Below are positions 54,201-63,737 of a stretch of DNA of 64,000 nucleotides, in pieces. Origin of the DNA: Aphanothece sacrum FPU1 (GTDB lineage Bacteria; Cyanobacteriota; Cyanobacteriia; Cyanobacteriales; Microcystaceae); assembly GCF_003864295.1 (NCBI RefSeq), contig NZ_BDQK01000005.1:186001-250000 (forward strand), read 5' to 3'. The notes beneath the pieces are model-generated. The model searched no databases and was not told where the DNA came from. It worked only from the letters and a program-made list of their open reading frames with translations. Position 1 is the stretch's first letter. The number at the start of each line of letters is the position of its first letter. Both the position numbers and the translations under genes were made by a program.

Positions 54201-54956
54201 GTGTCTCTTAAAAATCTGAGTCTTCAAAACTACAGCAACTATGATACTTCTATTTGTGATGTTGTGGATCAATTGGGAGCAGATGTGTCAAATTTAGAAC
54301 GGTTAGAATCAGTTAAAGCTGGGGTTTTAGGGGCAATTACCTTTATTATTCCCTATTTTCTTACCCTCAGACTCCATGATGTCCTTTGGGAATATACCCC
54401 CATCCCCCCACTCACTCTGGGATTAAAATTAGCGATCGCCCTCATCAGTGGGTTTTTATTTGGGGTCACTTACCGCTATATTATTCGCAATGAGACCAAT
54501 TCTCATCTTAAAGATGGAGCAGTTTTTGCCTTTGGATTAATTCGGGGATTAGTACCTTTAGAAATGTCACCCCAGGTTCTAGACAGTTTAGGAGAAATCA
54601 GTATCTTAGGTATAGAAAGTATTCTCTGTTTTGCCATAGTTCGGTTTAGTATTGATTTTGCTTTACATCGCCATTGGATTAAACCATTTCTTCTTATGTC
54701 TCAACCTGACCTAACCATTACTCTTAAATTATTTGCTGCTTATCAAGAAGCTTACGGAATATCCCAAATTAGTCGTAATTTTCCCTCACAAACAACTGTT
54801 AAAGCTGTTTTAGAGACTTTAATTGAGGAACATCCTGAATTAGAAAAATGGCGTGAGGTTACTCGGTTTGGGGTGAATTTTCAATTTGTTGAGGCTGATA
54901 TATTACTTCAGGATGGGGATGAGGTGGTATTTATTCCTCCTGTCAGTGGAGGTTAA
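54201..54956 (+). CDS. Fusion: integral membrane domain plus MoaD/ThiS-type domain
   Basis: Residues about 35-165 contain four hydrophobic segments of an unknown membrane protein ([61 protein letters not shown]). Residues 166-251 are a complete Moa[30 protein letters not shown] and the end [14 protein letters not shown], with the C-terminal Gly-Gly that is adenylated and thiocarboxylated. MoaD carries sulfur to molybdopterin synthase. M166 (ATG 54696) could start a free MoaD. The GTG at 54201 is uncertain; a GTG before [12 protein letters not shown] is a likely alternative. Confidence 0.82.
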   Translation: MSLKNLSLQNYSNYDTSICDVVDQLGADVSNLERLESVKAGVLGAITFIIPYFLTLRLHDVLWEYTPIPPLTLGLKLAIALISGFLFGVTYRYIIRNETNSHLKDGAVFAFGLIRGLVPLEMSPQVLDSLGEISILGIESILCFAIVRFSIDFALHRHWIKPFLLMSQPDLTITLKLFAAYQEAYGISQISRNFPSQTTVKAVLETLIEEHPELEKWREVTRFGVNFQFVEADILLQDGDEVVFIPPVSGG

Positions 54957-54991
54957 ATAATTGATAATTGATAATTGATAATTGATAATTA
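54956..54991. repeat. Heptamer repeat ATAATTG, about four to five copies
   Basis: A short array of ATAATTG follows the stop of the membrane-MoaD gene. It is related in style to, but different in sequence from, the AATTCAT arrays. Confidence 0.8.
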
Positions 54992-55050
54992 CCTCTCCCT
55001 AGAAATATTGAACAGTTAGTTAATCATGGGGAATTCACGATCACAAAATT

Positions 55051-56577
55051 CTAACGATTTCCCCATCGAGGTCTGCCCAAAGTAGTAATATAAAGGACAG
55101 CTTCATCTTGGGGAATTCCTAATACTTCATTGACTTGATCATCAAAAAATCCTCCAATACCACTGACTCCTAAATTGAGACGAATAGCTGCTAAATTGAG
55201 TCTTTGTCCTAAATGTCCTGCATCCATATGTAAATAACGATAAACGCGATCGCCATATTTAGCAACGGCTTTTTCTAAGTCTGCTGTATGAAAAATTAAC
55301 ACTCCTGCATCTCGTCCTAATTCTTGTCCTAAACAAAGATAATGTAGTTCTTGACGAAAATTTTTAAAGCGAATTTGTCGTAATTCTTGAGCTTTTGGGG
55401 CATAATAATAACAGCCTTCTTCTAATCCATTTACTCCCGATACGGCCATAAATGTTTGAATTAAACTTAAATCAAAATAATCGGGATGAGAATTTAATCC
55501 TTGTTCCTTATAATCTTGGGGTTGATAAGTAAAATTTAACAAAAGATTGAGTTCTTCTAAGGTTAAATTTTCTCCTGTATAAGCCCTAGTTGAACGTCGT
55601 TTTAAAATGGTACTTTCCAGGTCTAATAATTGTTGTCCCCAGTTAATAGGTGAGGTTTGAGTAGCTACTTTTAAGCAAAAGGGAAAATTATACTTATCTT
55701 CTAAAGAAAAATCTGAATTATTTTGCGATAAACTTGATAATTCTGATTGTCTAATTTCTGTTGCTTGATGAAAATAATTTAATAATTTACCATCAGCAAG
55801 AGAGGGATAATCTGTATGAATATCTGAGGGTAAAGCAGTTTGATGAGACAGAGTGGGAAAAGAGTCTAATTGATCAATTAAAGGAATAACGGCGATCGCC
55901 CCTTCTTGTTCAGGATCGAGGTATAATAGATCATTGAGGGCTTGATCTTGAAATCCCCCGATTAAATAGGCTTGATAGTCAGTCATGGCACTTGCTAAGT
56001 CAATATTCCCCAATAAATGCCCTGTATCTAGGAAAATACGCCGATAAGCCCGATCTTCATATCGCCAAGCGGAACGGTAAAAAATAGCGGTTGTCACCAT
56101 AGCTAAAGAGGCAATATCTAAAGCTTTATCGGAGAAACAAGCCGATTGTAGGGATGTCCAGACATCATTGTCCCAAAAATGTAGCAAACAATGAGTTTGA
56201 GCCTGATAATGATATAATCCAGGGGGTAATAGAGGAGTTCCTTTAGAGATAAGATAGACTTCAGCCGGATAGAGTCCGCCAGCAGAAGGGGCTGCCCGCA
56301 AATAAAGAGGCTCGCCCATTGTAGCTATTTTAGCAGTTAAACCGTAACTACAAGCCAAAAAACGCGATAATCTTAACCATTGTTTGGCTGTGGGATCGGT
56401 GGGGGATTTATCGGATAAATAGGGCGTAAGATCGTAAGAATTGCCGATTTTATAGGTTTTAAAAGGGATAGGTTGTTGTGACCAGTCTAGACCCTTATTT
56501 TTAGTGGCAATGGTTTGAGGATCATATTTAGTACGTTCATGATAATGAGTAGCGATCGAGGTTTGCAGATTAGGCAT
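55051..56577 (-). CDS. SagB/ThcOx-type nitroreductase-fold oxidoreductase with two domains
   Basis: A 508-residue flavoprotein with duplicated nitroreductase folds. The N-terminal half (about 60-240) has LSRFLACSYGLTAKI and RAAPSAGGLYPAEVYLI; the C-terminal half (about 310-505) has LKRRSTRAYTGENLTLEELNLLLNFT, DAGHLGQRLNLAAIRLNLGVSGIGGFFD and the last FMN contacts. SagB relatives oxidise azolines in peptide natural products, but no SagC/D-like cyclodehydratase or precursor is encoded nearby. Stand-alone use in cyanobacteria is of unknown purpose. Confidence 0.83.
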   Translation of the reverse strand: MPNLQTSIATHYHERTKYDPQTIATKNKGLDWSQQPIPFKTYKIGNSYDLTPYLSDKSPTDPTAKQWLRLSRFLACSYGLTAKIATMGEPLYLRAAPSAGGLYPAEVYLISKGTPLLPPGLYHYQAQTHCLLHFWDNDVWTSLQSACFSDKALDIASLAMVTTAIFYRSAWRYEDRAYRRIFLDTGHLLGNIDLASAMTDYQAYLIGGFQDQALNDLLYLDPEQEGAIAVIPLIDQLDSFPTLSHQTALPSDIHTDYPSLADGKLLNYFHQATEIRQSELSSLSQNNSDFSLEDKYNFPFCLKVATQTSPINWGQQLLDLESTILKRRSTRAYTGENLTLEELNLLLNFTYQPQDYKEQGLNSHPDYFDLSLIQTFMAVSGVNGLEEGCYYYAPKAQELRQIRFKNFRQELHYLCLGQELGRDAGVLIFHTADLEKAVAKYGDRVYRYLHMDAGHLGQRLNLAAIRLNLGVSGIGGFFDDQVNEVLGIPQDEAVLYITTLGRPRWGNR

Positions 56578-56680
56578 AAAAATGATTCAATTATTGCTGT
56601 GATATTAAGGAGGAGGAATCGGCAGAATCTAATGACCTATTTTAGCTGAAACAGTCCAGTATGAAACTATTTAAATTGAT

Positions 56681-56711
56681 GTTGGGTTTCGTGCCTCAAC
56701 CCAACCTACAA
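56681..56711. repeat. Partial copy of the 42-bp dispersed repeat
   Basis: GTTGGGTTTCGTGCCTCAAC and CCAACCTACAA form the core. It is preceded by TGAAACAGTCCAGTATGAAA, related to the flank of the copy at 11887. Confidence 0.75.
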
Positions 56712-56749
56712 GAGTAGGGATCACGCTTAATGATCCTTATTTTAATTAT

Positions 56750-56771
56750 AAAGCCTGCCGCAGCAGGCTTT
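56750..56771 (-). terminator. Hairpin terminator after the MscS-type gene
   Basis: AAAGCCTGC-CGCA-GCAGGCTTT is a perfect nine-bp stem, 38 bases after the mscS stop on the reverse strand, followed there by an AT-rich stretch. Confidence 0.6.
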
Positions 56772-56808
56772 ATTTATCTAGTCCCTATTTTTTGGGGGAT
56801 ATAATGAT

Positions 56809-57633
56809 TTAAACAGCAGAAGTTTGACGAATGACATAATGCTGTTCTGGGGCCGGATAACCTACCTGTCCAAAGGTTTCCTGAATAGTTTTATTAGTCT
56901 CAAAATAGACTTGCCAATAATGATCATTATGGCAGTAGGGACGAACCGCTAAAACAGGACCAGCTAGATTAAATTCTAAGATGTCCACTTCAGGACTAGG
57001 ATTTTGCACCACATTAGGAATTTGGCTTAATCTTTCTTTGAGAAAATTAATCGCTTCGCTAGGATTAACACTATGATTTAATTGGGCAAGCAGTTCAACA
57101 CGACGACAAGGATTCGTAGAAAAGTTTTGAATGTTATCTGAGAAAATTTTGTTATTACCAATAATGGTTCTAACATTATCCATTGTATTAATGGAGGTCA
57201 CAAATAAGCTAATTTCTTCAACAGTTCCGATGACACCTCCAGCTGAAATAAAATCACCCACACTAAAAGGACGCAAGATGACAAGAAATACACCGGCCGC
57301 AAAGTTAGCCAATAATCCTCCCCAAGCTGCCCCAATGGCAATACCGGCCGCCGCTAATAACGCCGCAAAAGAGGTGGTCTCAATGCCAAAATAACCAAGA
57401 ATAGCGACAATTAGCACTATTTTCAGGGCTATTCCTAAAAAACTTGACAGATAAGCGATTAGGGTCGGTTCAATGCTTTGTCTTTTCAGGATTCGAGACA
57501 ATAATCGAATACCTGTAGTAATTAACCACTGACCCACTATCCATAACAGAACGGCCCCAATGAGTTTGAGTCCAAACCCTGCCAGTTGACTTTTGATGGT
57601 TTCTAGGAAAACGTTAACTTGTACTGTATTCAT
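56809..57633 (-). CDS. Small-conductance mechanosensitive channel MscS family
   Basis: A 274-residue channel that opens on membrane tension to release solutes. Three N-terminal hydrophobic segments are seen; the third, ETTSFAALLAAAGIAIGAAWGGLLANFAAGVFLVILRPFSVGD, is the pore helix with its Gly/Ala pattern. FAAGV and GDFISAGGVIGTVEEISLF lead into the beta domain, and a cytoplasmic vestibule domain follows. Size matches E. coli YggB. Monocistronic. Confidence 0.92.
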   Translation of the reverse strand: MNTVQVNVFLETIKSQLAGFGLKLIGAVLLWIVGQWLITTGIRLLSRILKRQSIEPTLIAYLSSFLGIALKIVLIVAILGYFGIETTSFAALLAAAGIAIGAAWGGLLANFAAGVFLVILRPFSVGDFISAGGVIGTVEEISLFVTSINTMDNVRTIIGNNKIFSDNIQNFSTNPCRRVELLAQLNHSVNPSEAINFLKERLSQIPNVVQNPSPEVDILEFNLAGPVLAVRPYCHNDHYWQVYFETNKTIQETFGQVGYPAPEQHYVIRQTSAV

Positions 57634-57766
57634 TTGATGTACTACCCGTAATATTCGGTAAAGTATTTTTACTTAATACCATAAAAGGATCATTGACGAA
57701 TTTCAATGAAGCTTTGAGGCTAAATTAACAATTATTTACTTTATTTACCGATAATTTTAGACAATC

Positions 57767-58699
57767 TTAGTTATTGTGACTTGAATCAGGAATTTGTATA
57801 CTTCCCTCACTGACTAATACTGACTGTCCCCCAACTCGAATTTCTGTGATGTTTCCTGCCTGTTTTTGGGTCGTTATTTCTAAAATAGAGGGTCTTCCCA
57901 TCTCAAACCCTTGTTCTACTCGCCAATGTAACTTTCCGTCGTTTAAACTGTCTCGTCTGGCTAAATATCCCCCCAAAGCGGTTGCGGCTGAACCTGTGGC
58001 GGGATCTTCCATAATTCCCATTGACGGGGCAAACATCCGCGATCGCAGATGAGATCCGGGTCTTTCTGGGTCGAAACAAAAGACATAGATACAATTTGCC
58101 CAATTATTGCCTAAAATTTGTTGCCAGCGATCGCGGTTAAACTGTATCCGTCTTAATGTTTGTCGGTTGTCTAGTCCAATAAACAAAAAAGGAAGGCCAC
58201 AAGAGACAATTTGAGGAGAATAGTCATCTTTTCGCAAGTCTTGGGGATCTAAGCCTAAAATTGAGGCTAATTCCCTAATTGATGGGGTTTCATCGCTGAA
58301 TTCTGGGAGTTTAGCGGCTGTCAATTCGGTATAAAGGGGTTTTCCCTGTTGACTCCGAATAGTTACAGGAACGGGCCCGACTCCTTCCTCAAAAATAACA
58401 ATTATTTCGGGTTCATTGAGAAGAATTTCACCAATTAAACCTAAAATATAAGCGGTTCCTACTGTGGGATGACCAGCAAAAGGTAATTCGGTTGTGGGGG
58501 TAAAAATTCGTAATTGTCGAGTTCCTCCGGGGGTTTGGGGAGGTAAAACAAAGACGGTTTCTGAGTAGTTAAATTCTGCAGCTATTTGCTGCATTTGTTG
58601 CGTTTTTAATCCGGTTGCATGGGGTAAAACGGCTAAAGGGTTGCCACCAAAAATGCGATCGGTAAATACATCGGCGGTATAAAATTGATACTTTTTCAT
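57767..58699 (-). CDS. PhzF family isomerase/epimerase-like protein
   Basis: A 310-residue protein of the diaminopimelate-epimerase-like PhzF family. The N-terminus YQFYTADVFTDRIFGGNPLAVLP, NYSETVFVLPP, LPFAGHPTVGTAYIL and EDPATGSAATALGGYL are the family blocks; Glu of NYSETVF is the catalytic residue in PhzF. There is no phenazine cluster, so the substrate is unknown, as for most members. It is seven bases upstream of the next gene, a Uma2 gene, in the same direction. Confidence 0.88.
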   Translation of the reverse strand: MKKYQFYTADVFTDRIFGGNPLAVLPHATGLKTQQMQQIAAEFNYSETVFVLPPQTPGGTRQLRIFTPTTELPFAGHPTVGTAYILGLIGEILLNEPEIIVIFEEGVGPVPVTIRSQQGKPLYTELTAAKLPEFSDETPSIRELASILGLDPQDLRKDDYSPQIVSCGLPFLFIGLDNRQTLRRIQFNRDRWQQILGNNWANCIYVFCFDPERPGSHLRSRMFAPSMGIMEDPATGSAATALGGYLARRDSLNDGKLHWRVEQGFEMGRPSILEITTQKQAGNITEIRVGGQSVLVSEGSIQIPDSSHNN

Positions 58700-58705
58700 C
58701 GATTA

Positions 58706-59263
58706 TTACATAGAGAAAATATCACTAATATTAATTTTTATGTCAGGAAAAGCCAACGGAAAGATAGTTGTTCCTAATAACCATTCAGTTGTTTGTTCAT
58801 AGTTATTTGAGGAAGGGAAACGGTAAGTAATGAGTTTTCTCCCCTTAACATCAACAACCCAGTATTCGGGAATGTTTTCTTGAGCATAAATTTTTTTCTT
58901 CACTGAAGTGTCATAATCTAAGGTAGATTTTGATACTTCTACTAACAAAAGAATATTGTCAGCATAAGGGTGATGTTCCAGATATTTGGATCTCGGAAGT
59001 TCAACAACTGCAATATCTGGTTCAGGTTCAGAGTTAGATAGAGTAACTGGTTTATTTTCTCGTACATAGGCACGTTTTTGTGTAAGTTGTTCGAGTTTTT
59101 TTGTGAGATTTTCTGCAAAATAAGTGTGTTCTGTTCCTTCTGGAGACATTTCTAAAATTAATCCCTCAATGAGTTCCACACGGCGATCTACTAAAAGTCC
59201 GGTTTCTATCATTTTATGATAGTTTTCCAGAGAAAATTGGGCAATAGGTAGGGTTGTTTTCAT
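58706..59263 (-). CDS. Uma2 family protein (DUF820)
   Basis: The fourth Uma2 protein, 185 residues. Core blocks are FSLENYHKMIETGLLVDRRVELIEGLILEMSPEG, EPEPDIAVVELPRSKY, DNILLLVEVSKSTLDYD and IPEYWVVDVKGRKLITYR, with the acidic residues of the PD-(D/E)XK site and the VEL-E start. It lies between the PhzF and M1 peptidase genes on one strand with short gaps, so it may be expressed with them. Function unsettled. Confidence 0.86.
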   Translation of the reverse strand: MKTTLPIAQFSLENYHKMIETGLLVDRRVELIEGLILEMSPEGTEHTYFAENLTKKLEQLTQKRAYVRENKPVTLSNSEPEPDIAVVELPRSKYLEHHPYADNILLLVEVSKSTLDYDTSVKKKIYAQENIPEYWVVDVKGRKLITYRFPSSNNYEQTTEWLLGTTIFPLAFPDIKINISDIFSM

Positions 59264-59286
59264 GGTTAATAAATACGACGCTTTTG

Positions 59287-61860
59287 TTAACTATTTTTTG
59301 CTTCTAAATTAGCTAAACGACTCTTAAGTTCTTGGTTCTCTTCTTTGAGTTTATCTAATTCTTCTCTTAATTCTTTTAGTCCTTGATCTGATCCTAATTT
59401 TTTCTGCACTTTCTTAACAGCTTCTTCGGCGGCCCGTCGTACCCTTCCATCGGGAGTTCTGTCAGCTAAACTTTGTAAAATACGAATAGCTTTTGGGGTT
59501 TCCATTTGTCCCAATGCACTCGTAATAGCAACTTGAGTTAAGAAAAAAGTTTCTTGAGAAATTCCCTCTAATATGTCAATAATTTCTTGTAATTTATTAG
59601 AAGTTTGTCCAGTAGAAACAGTTCCTAATGCTCGAATTGCTGCTAACCTTAATGGTTGAGGGATTCCTAGTTTAGTATACTTGGCAATGATATCAACAGC
59701 ATTATCAGAGGTTTTTAGTTGACTTAATCCACCAATTGCACCTGCTCTTACTACTTCATTCCAGCCAGATTTTGTAGTTAATACTTGGTTTAATAATTCA
59801 ATTACTTCTTCTTCTTTTTCTTTTAAGGTTCCTGATAAGATACTCCCTAAACTTCGGGCGGTTTGTGCTTCTACATAATAACTAGCATCTCCTTGTTCTA
59901 AGTGAGATTTTAAGGTTTGATAACTAACCAAGGTTTTGATTTCTTGTAAGCTTTCTATAACGGCACGACGCACTCTTGCATTTTCATCATTTAATCCTTT
60001 AATTAAAGCTTCTCCTGCTTGATCTAATTTGACTTTTCCTAGTTGTTTTGCTGCTTCAAATCTGACCCCCCAAAAGGGATCTTTTGTCAAGCTTTCTTCT
60101 AAAGATTTTATCGCTTCTAAATTTCCTTTTTTTGCTAAAGCAGTCGCAGCATAAATTCGAGAAACTGGATCAGGATCATGTTTAAGTTGGGCTTTTAATT
60201 CAGCAATAGGATACTCTAATTCAACGGTTTTGAGAAAATAATTATTAACGTCAAAACTGATAAAATCCGGTTTATTTTCTAAGGGAAAATAAAAGCTTTG
60301 TTGTGGTTCATTGAGACGAATAGTTAAAGTTTTGATTGCTTTATTATCATCAATATAGCCAAACCCAATAGGAATTTTTAGATCAAATAATTCTTTGTTC
60401 TCATTGTTTTTGTCCTTGATTTGTGTTTGAGTAACAGTAAGTTTTGCCAGGGTATTATCTGCATCCCAACTATAGGTTACTTTATAGTCAGGATGTCCAC
60501 CTCGGAACACATATTGATCAAATAGATATAATAAATTATATCCAGTTGATTGTTCAATAGCCCTTAATAAATCAATAGTTTCGACAGTTTTATGGGCATT
60601 TTCATTGACAAAAGTATGAATAGCTTGGTCAAATAATTCTTCTCCTAAAATGCCCCGTATCATGTGATAAACACAGGCCCCTTTTTCGTATAAATGTCTG
60701 TCATATAATTCAATTGCTTCTCGATAAATATGGGTGACAATGGGACGACGATAACGGGATGAATCTTCATCTAAATAACTTCTAGCTTCTTTTAATAAAT
60801 AATAAGCAGCATCATCTTTTCCATATTCTTGTTCTGTCCATAAGACCTCAGAATAAGAAGCCATTCCTTCTTTAATCCAAGCGTGTGACCAATGTTTAAT
60901 AACAACTAAATCACCAAACCATTGATGGGCTAATTCATGAGCGACTAAACTTTCTGTCCATTGATTATCAATGGCTGCTCTTTCATCTAATAAACAGCGA
61001 TCTGTTAATAGGGTAGTAGAGGTATTTTCCATCCCTCCAAAAATGAAGTCATCTACACATACTTGAGCATATTTAGGATAGGCATAAAGATAACCAAATT
61101 TAGCTGAGAAAAACTCAATCATACGAGGTGTTTTCCCCATACTTATTCTGCCTTGTTCTTCTCGTCCTTTTTCTACATAATAGGTAACATCAATGTCTTG
61201 ATATTTGTCTTTGATTTCACTAAATTCTCCTACTGCTAAGGTCATTAAATAGGTAGGATGGATTTGTTTTTGTAACCAATGATAAATTATCTTGTCTCCG
61301 ATGATTTCTGTGGCGATTAACTCTCCATTAGAAATGGCCGTAAAATTATTAGGAACTGTTACTCTAATTTCTGAGGTTGCTAGTTGTCCAGGATAATCAA
61401 AACAAGGAAACCAAAAGCGAGAATCTTCGTCTTCTCCTTGCGTCCAAACTTGTGTAGGTTTGTTGGGATAATATTCGTCTGATCCGACAAAATATATACC
61501 CCTTTGAGGTTGGTTGACTTGATAATTAATAGTTATTTTAATCGGTTCTTCTTGTGTCGGTTGTAGAAGATGAATAGTTAACTGTTCTCGGTTATAATTG
61601 AAAGGCTGACTAATATTATTAATTAATACAGACTGAATATCTAAATCTACAGCATCGAGGGTTAATTGATTGATTCCACTGCGAACAGGAGTTAAGGTAA
61701 TTGTACAGGTTCCTTGAAAGCTTTTGTGCGGAATATTTAAAGATAAATCTAGAAAAATATGATTAACTTGTCCAGGACGATCTGGGTTATAGTGAGGGGT
61801 AGCTCCAGGTAATTCAAATTTACGGTTATTGTTTTCACTGTCTAAATTTTTAATACTCAT
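59287..61860 (-). CDS. M1 family aminopeptidase with HEAT repeats and coiled-coil tail
   Basis: A zinc aminopeptidase, 857 residues. The N-terminal beta domain is followed by GGMENTSTT (exopeptidase motif) and HELAHQWFGDLVVIKHWSHAWIKE, the HEXXH-18-E zinc site. From about residue 540 the protein changes to HEAT-type helical repeats with VRFEAAKQLGKV, NARVRRAVIESLQEI and VRRAAEEAVKKV, and it ends in a coiled coil, GLKELREELDKLKEENQEL. No signal peptide, so cytosolic. The HEAT region replaces the usual C-terminal ERAP-like domain, and may recognise substrate or partners. Confidence 0.9.
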   Translation of the reverse strand: MSIKNLDSENNNRKFELPGATPHYNPDRPGQVNHIFLDLSLNIPHKSFQGTCTITLTPVRSGINQLTLDAVDLDIQSVLINNISQPFNYNREQLTIHLLQPTQEEPIKITINYQVNQPQRGIYFVGSDEYYPNKPTQVWTQGEDEDSRFWFPCFDYPGQLATSEIRVTVPNNFTAISNGELIATEIIGDKIIYHWLQKQIHPTYLMTLAVGEFSEIKDKYQDIDVTYYVEKGREEQGRISMGKTPRMIEFFSAKFGYLYAYPKYAQVCVDDFIFGGMENTSTTLLTDRCLLDERAAIDNQWTESLVAHELAHQWFGDLVVIKHWSHAWIKEGMASYSEVLWTEQEYGKDDAAYYLLKEARSYLDEDSSRYRRPIVTHIYREAIELYDRHLYEKGACVYHMIRGILGEELFDQAIHTFVNENAHKTVETIDLLRAIEQSTGYNLLYLFDQYVFRGGHPDYKVTYSWDADNTLAKLTVTQTQIKDKNNENKELFDLKIPIGFGYIDDNKAIKTLTIRLNEPQQSFYFPLENKPDFISFDVNNYFLKTVELEYPIAELKAQLKHDPDPVSRIYAATALAKKGNLEAIKSLEESLTKDPFWGVRFEAAKQLGKVKLDQAGEALIKGLNDENARVRRAVIESLQEIKTLVSYQTLKSHLEQGDASYYVEAQTARSLGSILSGTLKEKEEEVIELLNQVLTTKSGWNEVVRAGAIGGLSQLKTSDNAVDIIAKYTKLGIPQPLRLAAIRALGTVSTGQTSNKLQEIIDILEGISQETFFLTQVAITSALGQMETPKAIRILQSLADRTPDGRVRRAAEEAVKKVQKKLGSDQGLKELREELDKLKEENQELKSRLANLEAKNS

Positions 61861-62017
61861 ATTTTTCCAGGATGAATAGGTTTCTCGATTGAGTCTTCTT
61901 CCATTGTATCATTAAAATGGCTGAAGCCCTTACTACCGAACAAATATATATGTTGTTTGCTGTTATGATATGATGAAGTGACTATCTCAATAGTTAAATT
62001 TATCATTATTAATCATC

Positions 62018-62194
62018 ATGAATCAACCCGATATCAATATAACTCAAAAAGTTCAAGAGTTATCCTTAGAATCTTTACAAAATAATGATCCTACAGGATG
62101 GTTTGACAGACTTTATGGAGAAGCAAACGGTGATACAACTCAAGTCCCTTGGGCTAGAATGACTGCTCATCCTTGTTTACAAAATTGGTTAGAA
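62018..62194 (+). pseudogene. 5' fragment of a SAM-dependent methyltransferase gene
   Basis: The first 59 codons, including KVQELSLESLQNNDPTGWFD and ANGDTTQVPWARMTAHPCLQNWLE, look like the N-terminus of a thiopurine-methyltransferase-like protein. The IS4 element begins directly after codon 59 and the frame then runs into it. No continuing methyltransferase sequence is found beyond the element's right end, so the rest was deleted. Family assignment is by likeness of these residues and moderately sure. Confidence 0.6.
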
Positions 62195-63471
62195 ACCTGG
62201 CGTGGGGACATAAAAATCTATAAGCTAGACTTAATCAGGGATATAGCCCGTCGTCCTCGTCGATAATAGGCGCGTTTTTCGGGGCTTAATTGCATTAATG
62301 CCTGGGCTTCAACGGTAAATAAATCACAAGAGTCAACCCAATCTTTTCCATGAAGACCGATATAAAAGTTACTGTGTCTCCGTCGCATTTTCTTGTTTTT
62401 TCTGACTCTCCCCACATATTTTGCCAATCCTTTCTCTTTAATAATTTTTCCAGAAAATGTTGCCATTGAATAAGCTAGAGTAATCAATATAATTAAGGAA
62501 GTAAGGCGATGTCCTGTTAATTTCGTTCTTTCTAAATCATAACCACCTTTCTTAAAATCCCGAAACATTTCCTCAATACAAAATCTCTTTTTATAAGCGT
62601 CAATCGTCTCATCAATACTGGTTAAATTTGTGATAATAAACCAAGCTTCTTTTGTCTCTATTCCTCTATACTTCTTTTTCCATTTCGCCACTATATTACT
62701 GCCTATAAATCCTTTTGTTTTCGTAACTTTAACTCCTTGATAAAATAAAGACATTCCTGAAGATAATCCTAAATCTTTTAGTCGCGTCCACATTTCCTTT
62801 TCTACTTCAATATAGTTGCTTTTCTTCAATCTGAGTGCATAATAAACTCTTTTTTGTCCATGTAACCATTTTGCTAGTTCAACTGAGCAGAATTCTCTAT
62901 CCCCTAAGACAACTATTTTATATTCTTTTAGAAAGAGTAATATTCGGGCTAATATACTTTTCTGTGTGTCAAAGTTACTATTACCGATGTGATCTAGCAA
63001 CTCAAAATATAAGGGAATTCCTCTATTATCAATTACCAGACTTACCATCAAAATATTAATCAACCCCCATTGGGTTCTATCTATGGCAATATGTAAGACA
63101 TCTCCTGTACTAAATGATTGCTTTAACCACTGTTTTATGATAGGTATCCATACTCCTTCAATTGTCAAACAAGGAATCTCGAAAAACCGTTTTAACTTTT
63201 TTCTCTTACTTTCAAATAAAATGGGACTGGGAAAATAACTAGCTAACTCATAAAACCTAATTTTCCTATATACTTGCACTAATTCTATCATGATTAACAG
63301 TATTAAATATTCCGATTTTTTCAGATACTTTGTTAAATGGTTGTTATAAATTTCTGGTAACATTTTGGGTTTAGACGGCGATCGCTAAAAAAAGAACATT
63401 TTCTTTTTACCATGTTTTGCTCTTTTCGTCATCTGGTAAGGCTTTCAGGGTTTCATGTCCCCACGCCAGGT
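62195..63471. mobile_element. IS4-family insertion sequence, 1277 bp
   Basis: The ends are perfect 17-bp inverted repeats, ACCTGGCGTGGGGACAT at 62195-62211 and its complement at 63455-63471. One transposase gene fills the inside. No target-site duplication is visible in the flanks (TGGTTAGAA and GATTGTGAC), which fits a later deletion on one side. Confidence 0.85.
62218..63363 (-). CDS. IS4-family transposase
   Basis: A 381-residue DDE transposase. IAIDRTQWG has the first Asp, VVLGDREFCS the second, and YKKRFCIEEMFRDFKKGG shows a perfect Y-(2)-R-(3)-E-(6)-K signature with the catalytic Glu. The frame is intact from ATG to stop, so the element may still be active. It starts 92 bases inside the right inverted repeat. 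Confidence 0.92.
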   Translation of the reverse strand: MLPEIYNNHLTKYLKKSEYLILLIMIELVQVYRKIRFYELASYFPSPILFESKRKKLKRFFEIPCLTIEGVWIPIIKQWLKQSFSTGDVLHIAIDRTQWGLINILMVSLVIDNRGIPLYFELLDHIGNSNFDTQKSILARILLFLKEYKIVVLGDREFCSVELAKWLHGQKRVYYALRLKKSNYIEVEKEMWTRLKDLGLSSGMSLFYQGVKVTKTKGFIGSNIVAKWKKKYRGIETKEAWFIITNLTSIDETIDAYKKRFCIEEMFRDFKKGGYDLERTKLTGHRLTSLIILITLAYSMATFSGKIIKEKGLAKYVGRVRKNKKMRRRHSNFYIGLHGKDWVDSCDLFTVEAQALMQLSPEKRAYYRRGRRAISLIKSSL

Positions 63472-63491
63472 GATTGTGACATAATTTAGCC

Positions 63492-63608
63492 TTAAATAGA
63501 ATCTAATATTTTGCGACGTTTTTCTTCAAATTCTTCGGCAGTAATAATTCCCTGATCATAAAGTTTTTTAAGTTCCAACAAGGTGGCAGCTTTATCTTTC
63601 GATCCCAC
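63492..63608 (-). CDS. SHOCT-domain mini-protein or fragment, 38 aa
   Basis: The reverse strand reads from GTG as MGSKDKAATLLELKKLYDQG, then IITAEEFEEKRRKILDSI and stop. LLELKKLYDQGIITAEEFEEKRRKIL is a complete SHOCT motif. SHOCT usually ends larger proteins, so this is either a very small gene or the tail of one lost in the same rearrangement as the neighbouring methyltransferase; an in-frame stop lies just upstream of the GTG. Confidence 0.55.
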   Translation of the reverse strand: MGSKDKAATLLELKKLYDQGIITAEEFEEKRRKILDSI

Positions 63609-63737
63609 ATTCCGCTTTTATGTAATTGTTTTTGATACCTGAATGTAACAATCTGATAACTTATGGAAAATTTTGTACCTTAGATTGTTTACAATAGGAG
63701 CTTAGTCCCTAATAACTTCAGTCTTATCAGGTGAGGC

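Noticed and set aside
62835-63059. Forward-strand frame within the IS4 transposase gene
   Set aside because: It is antisense to the intact transposase, which has the complete DDE and YREK signature.
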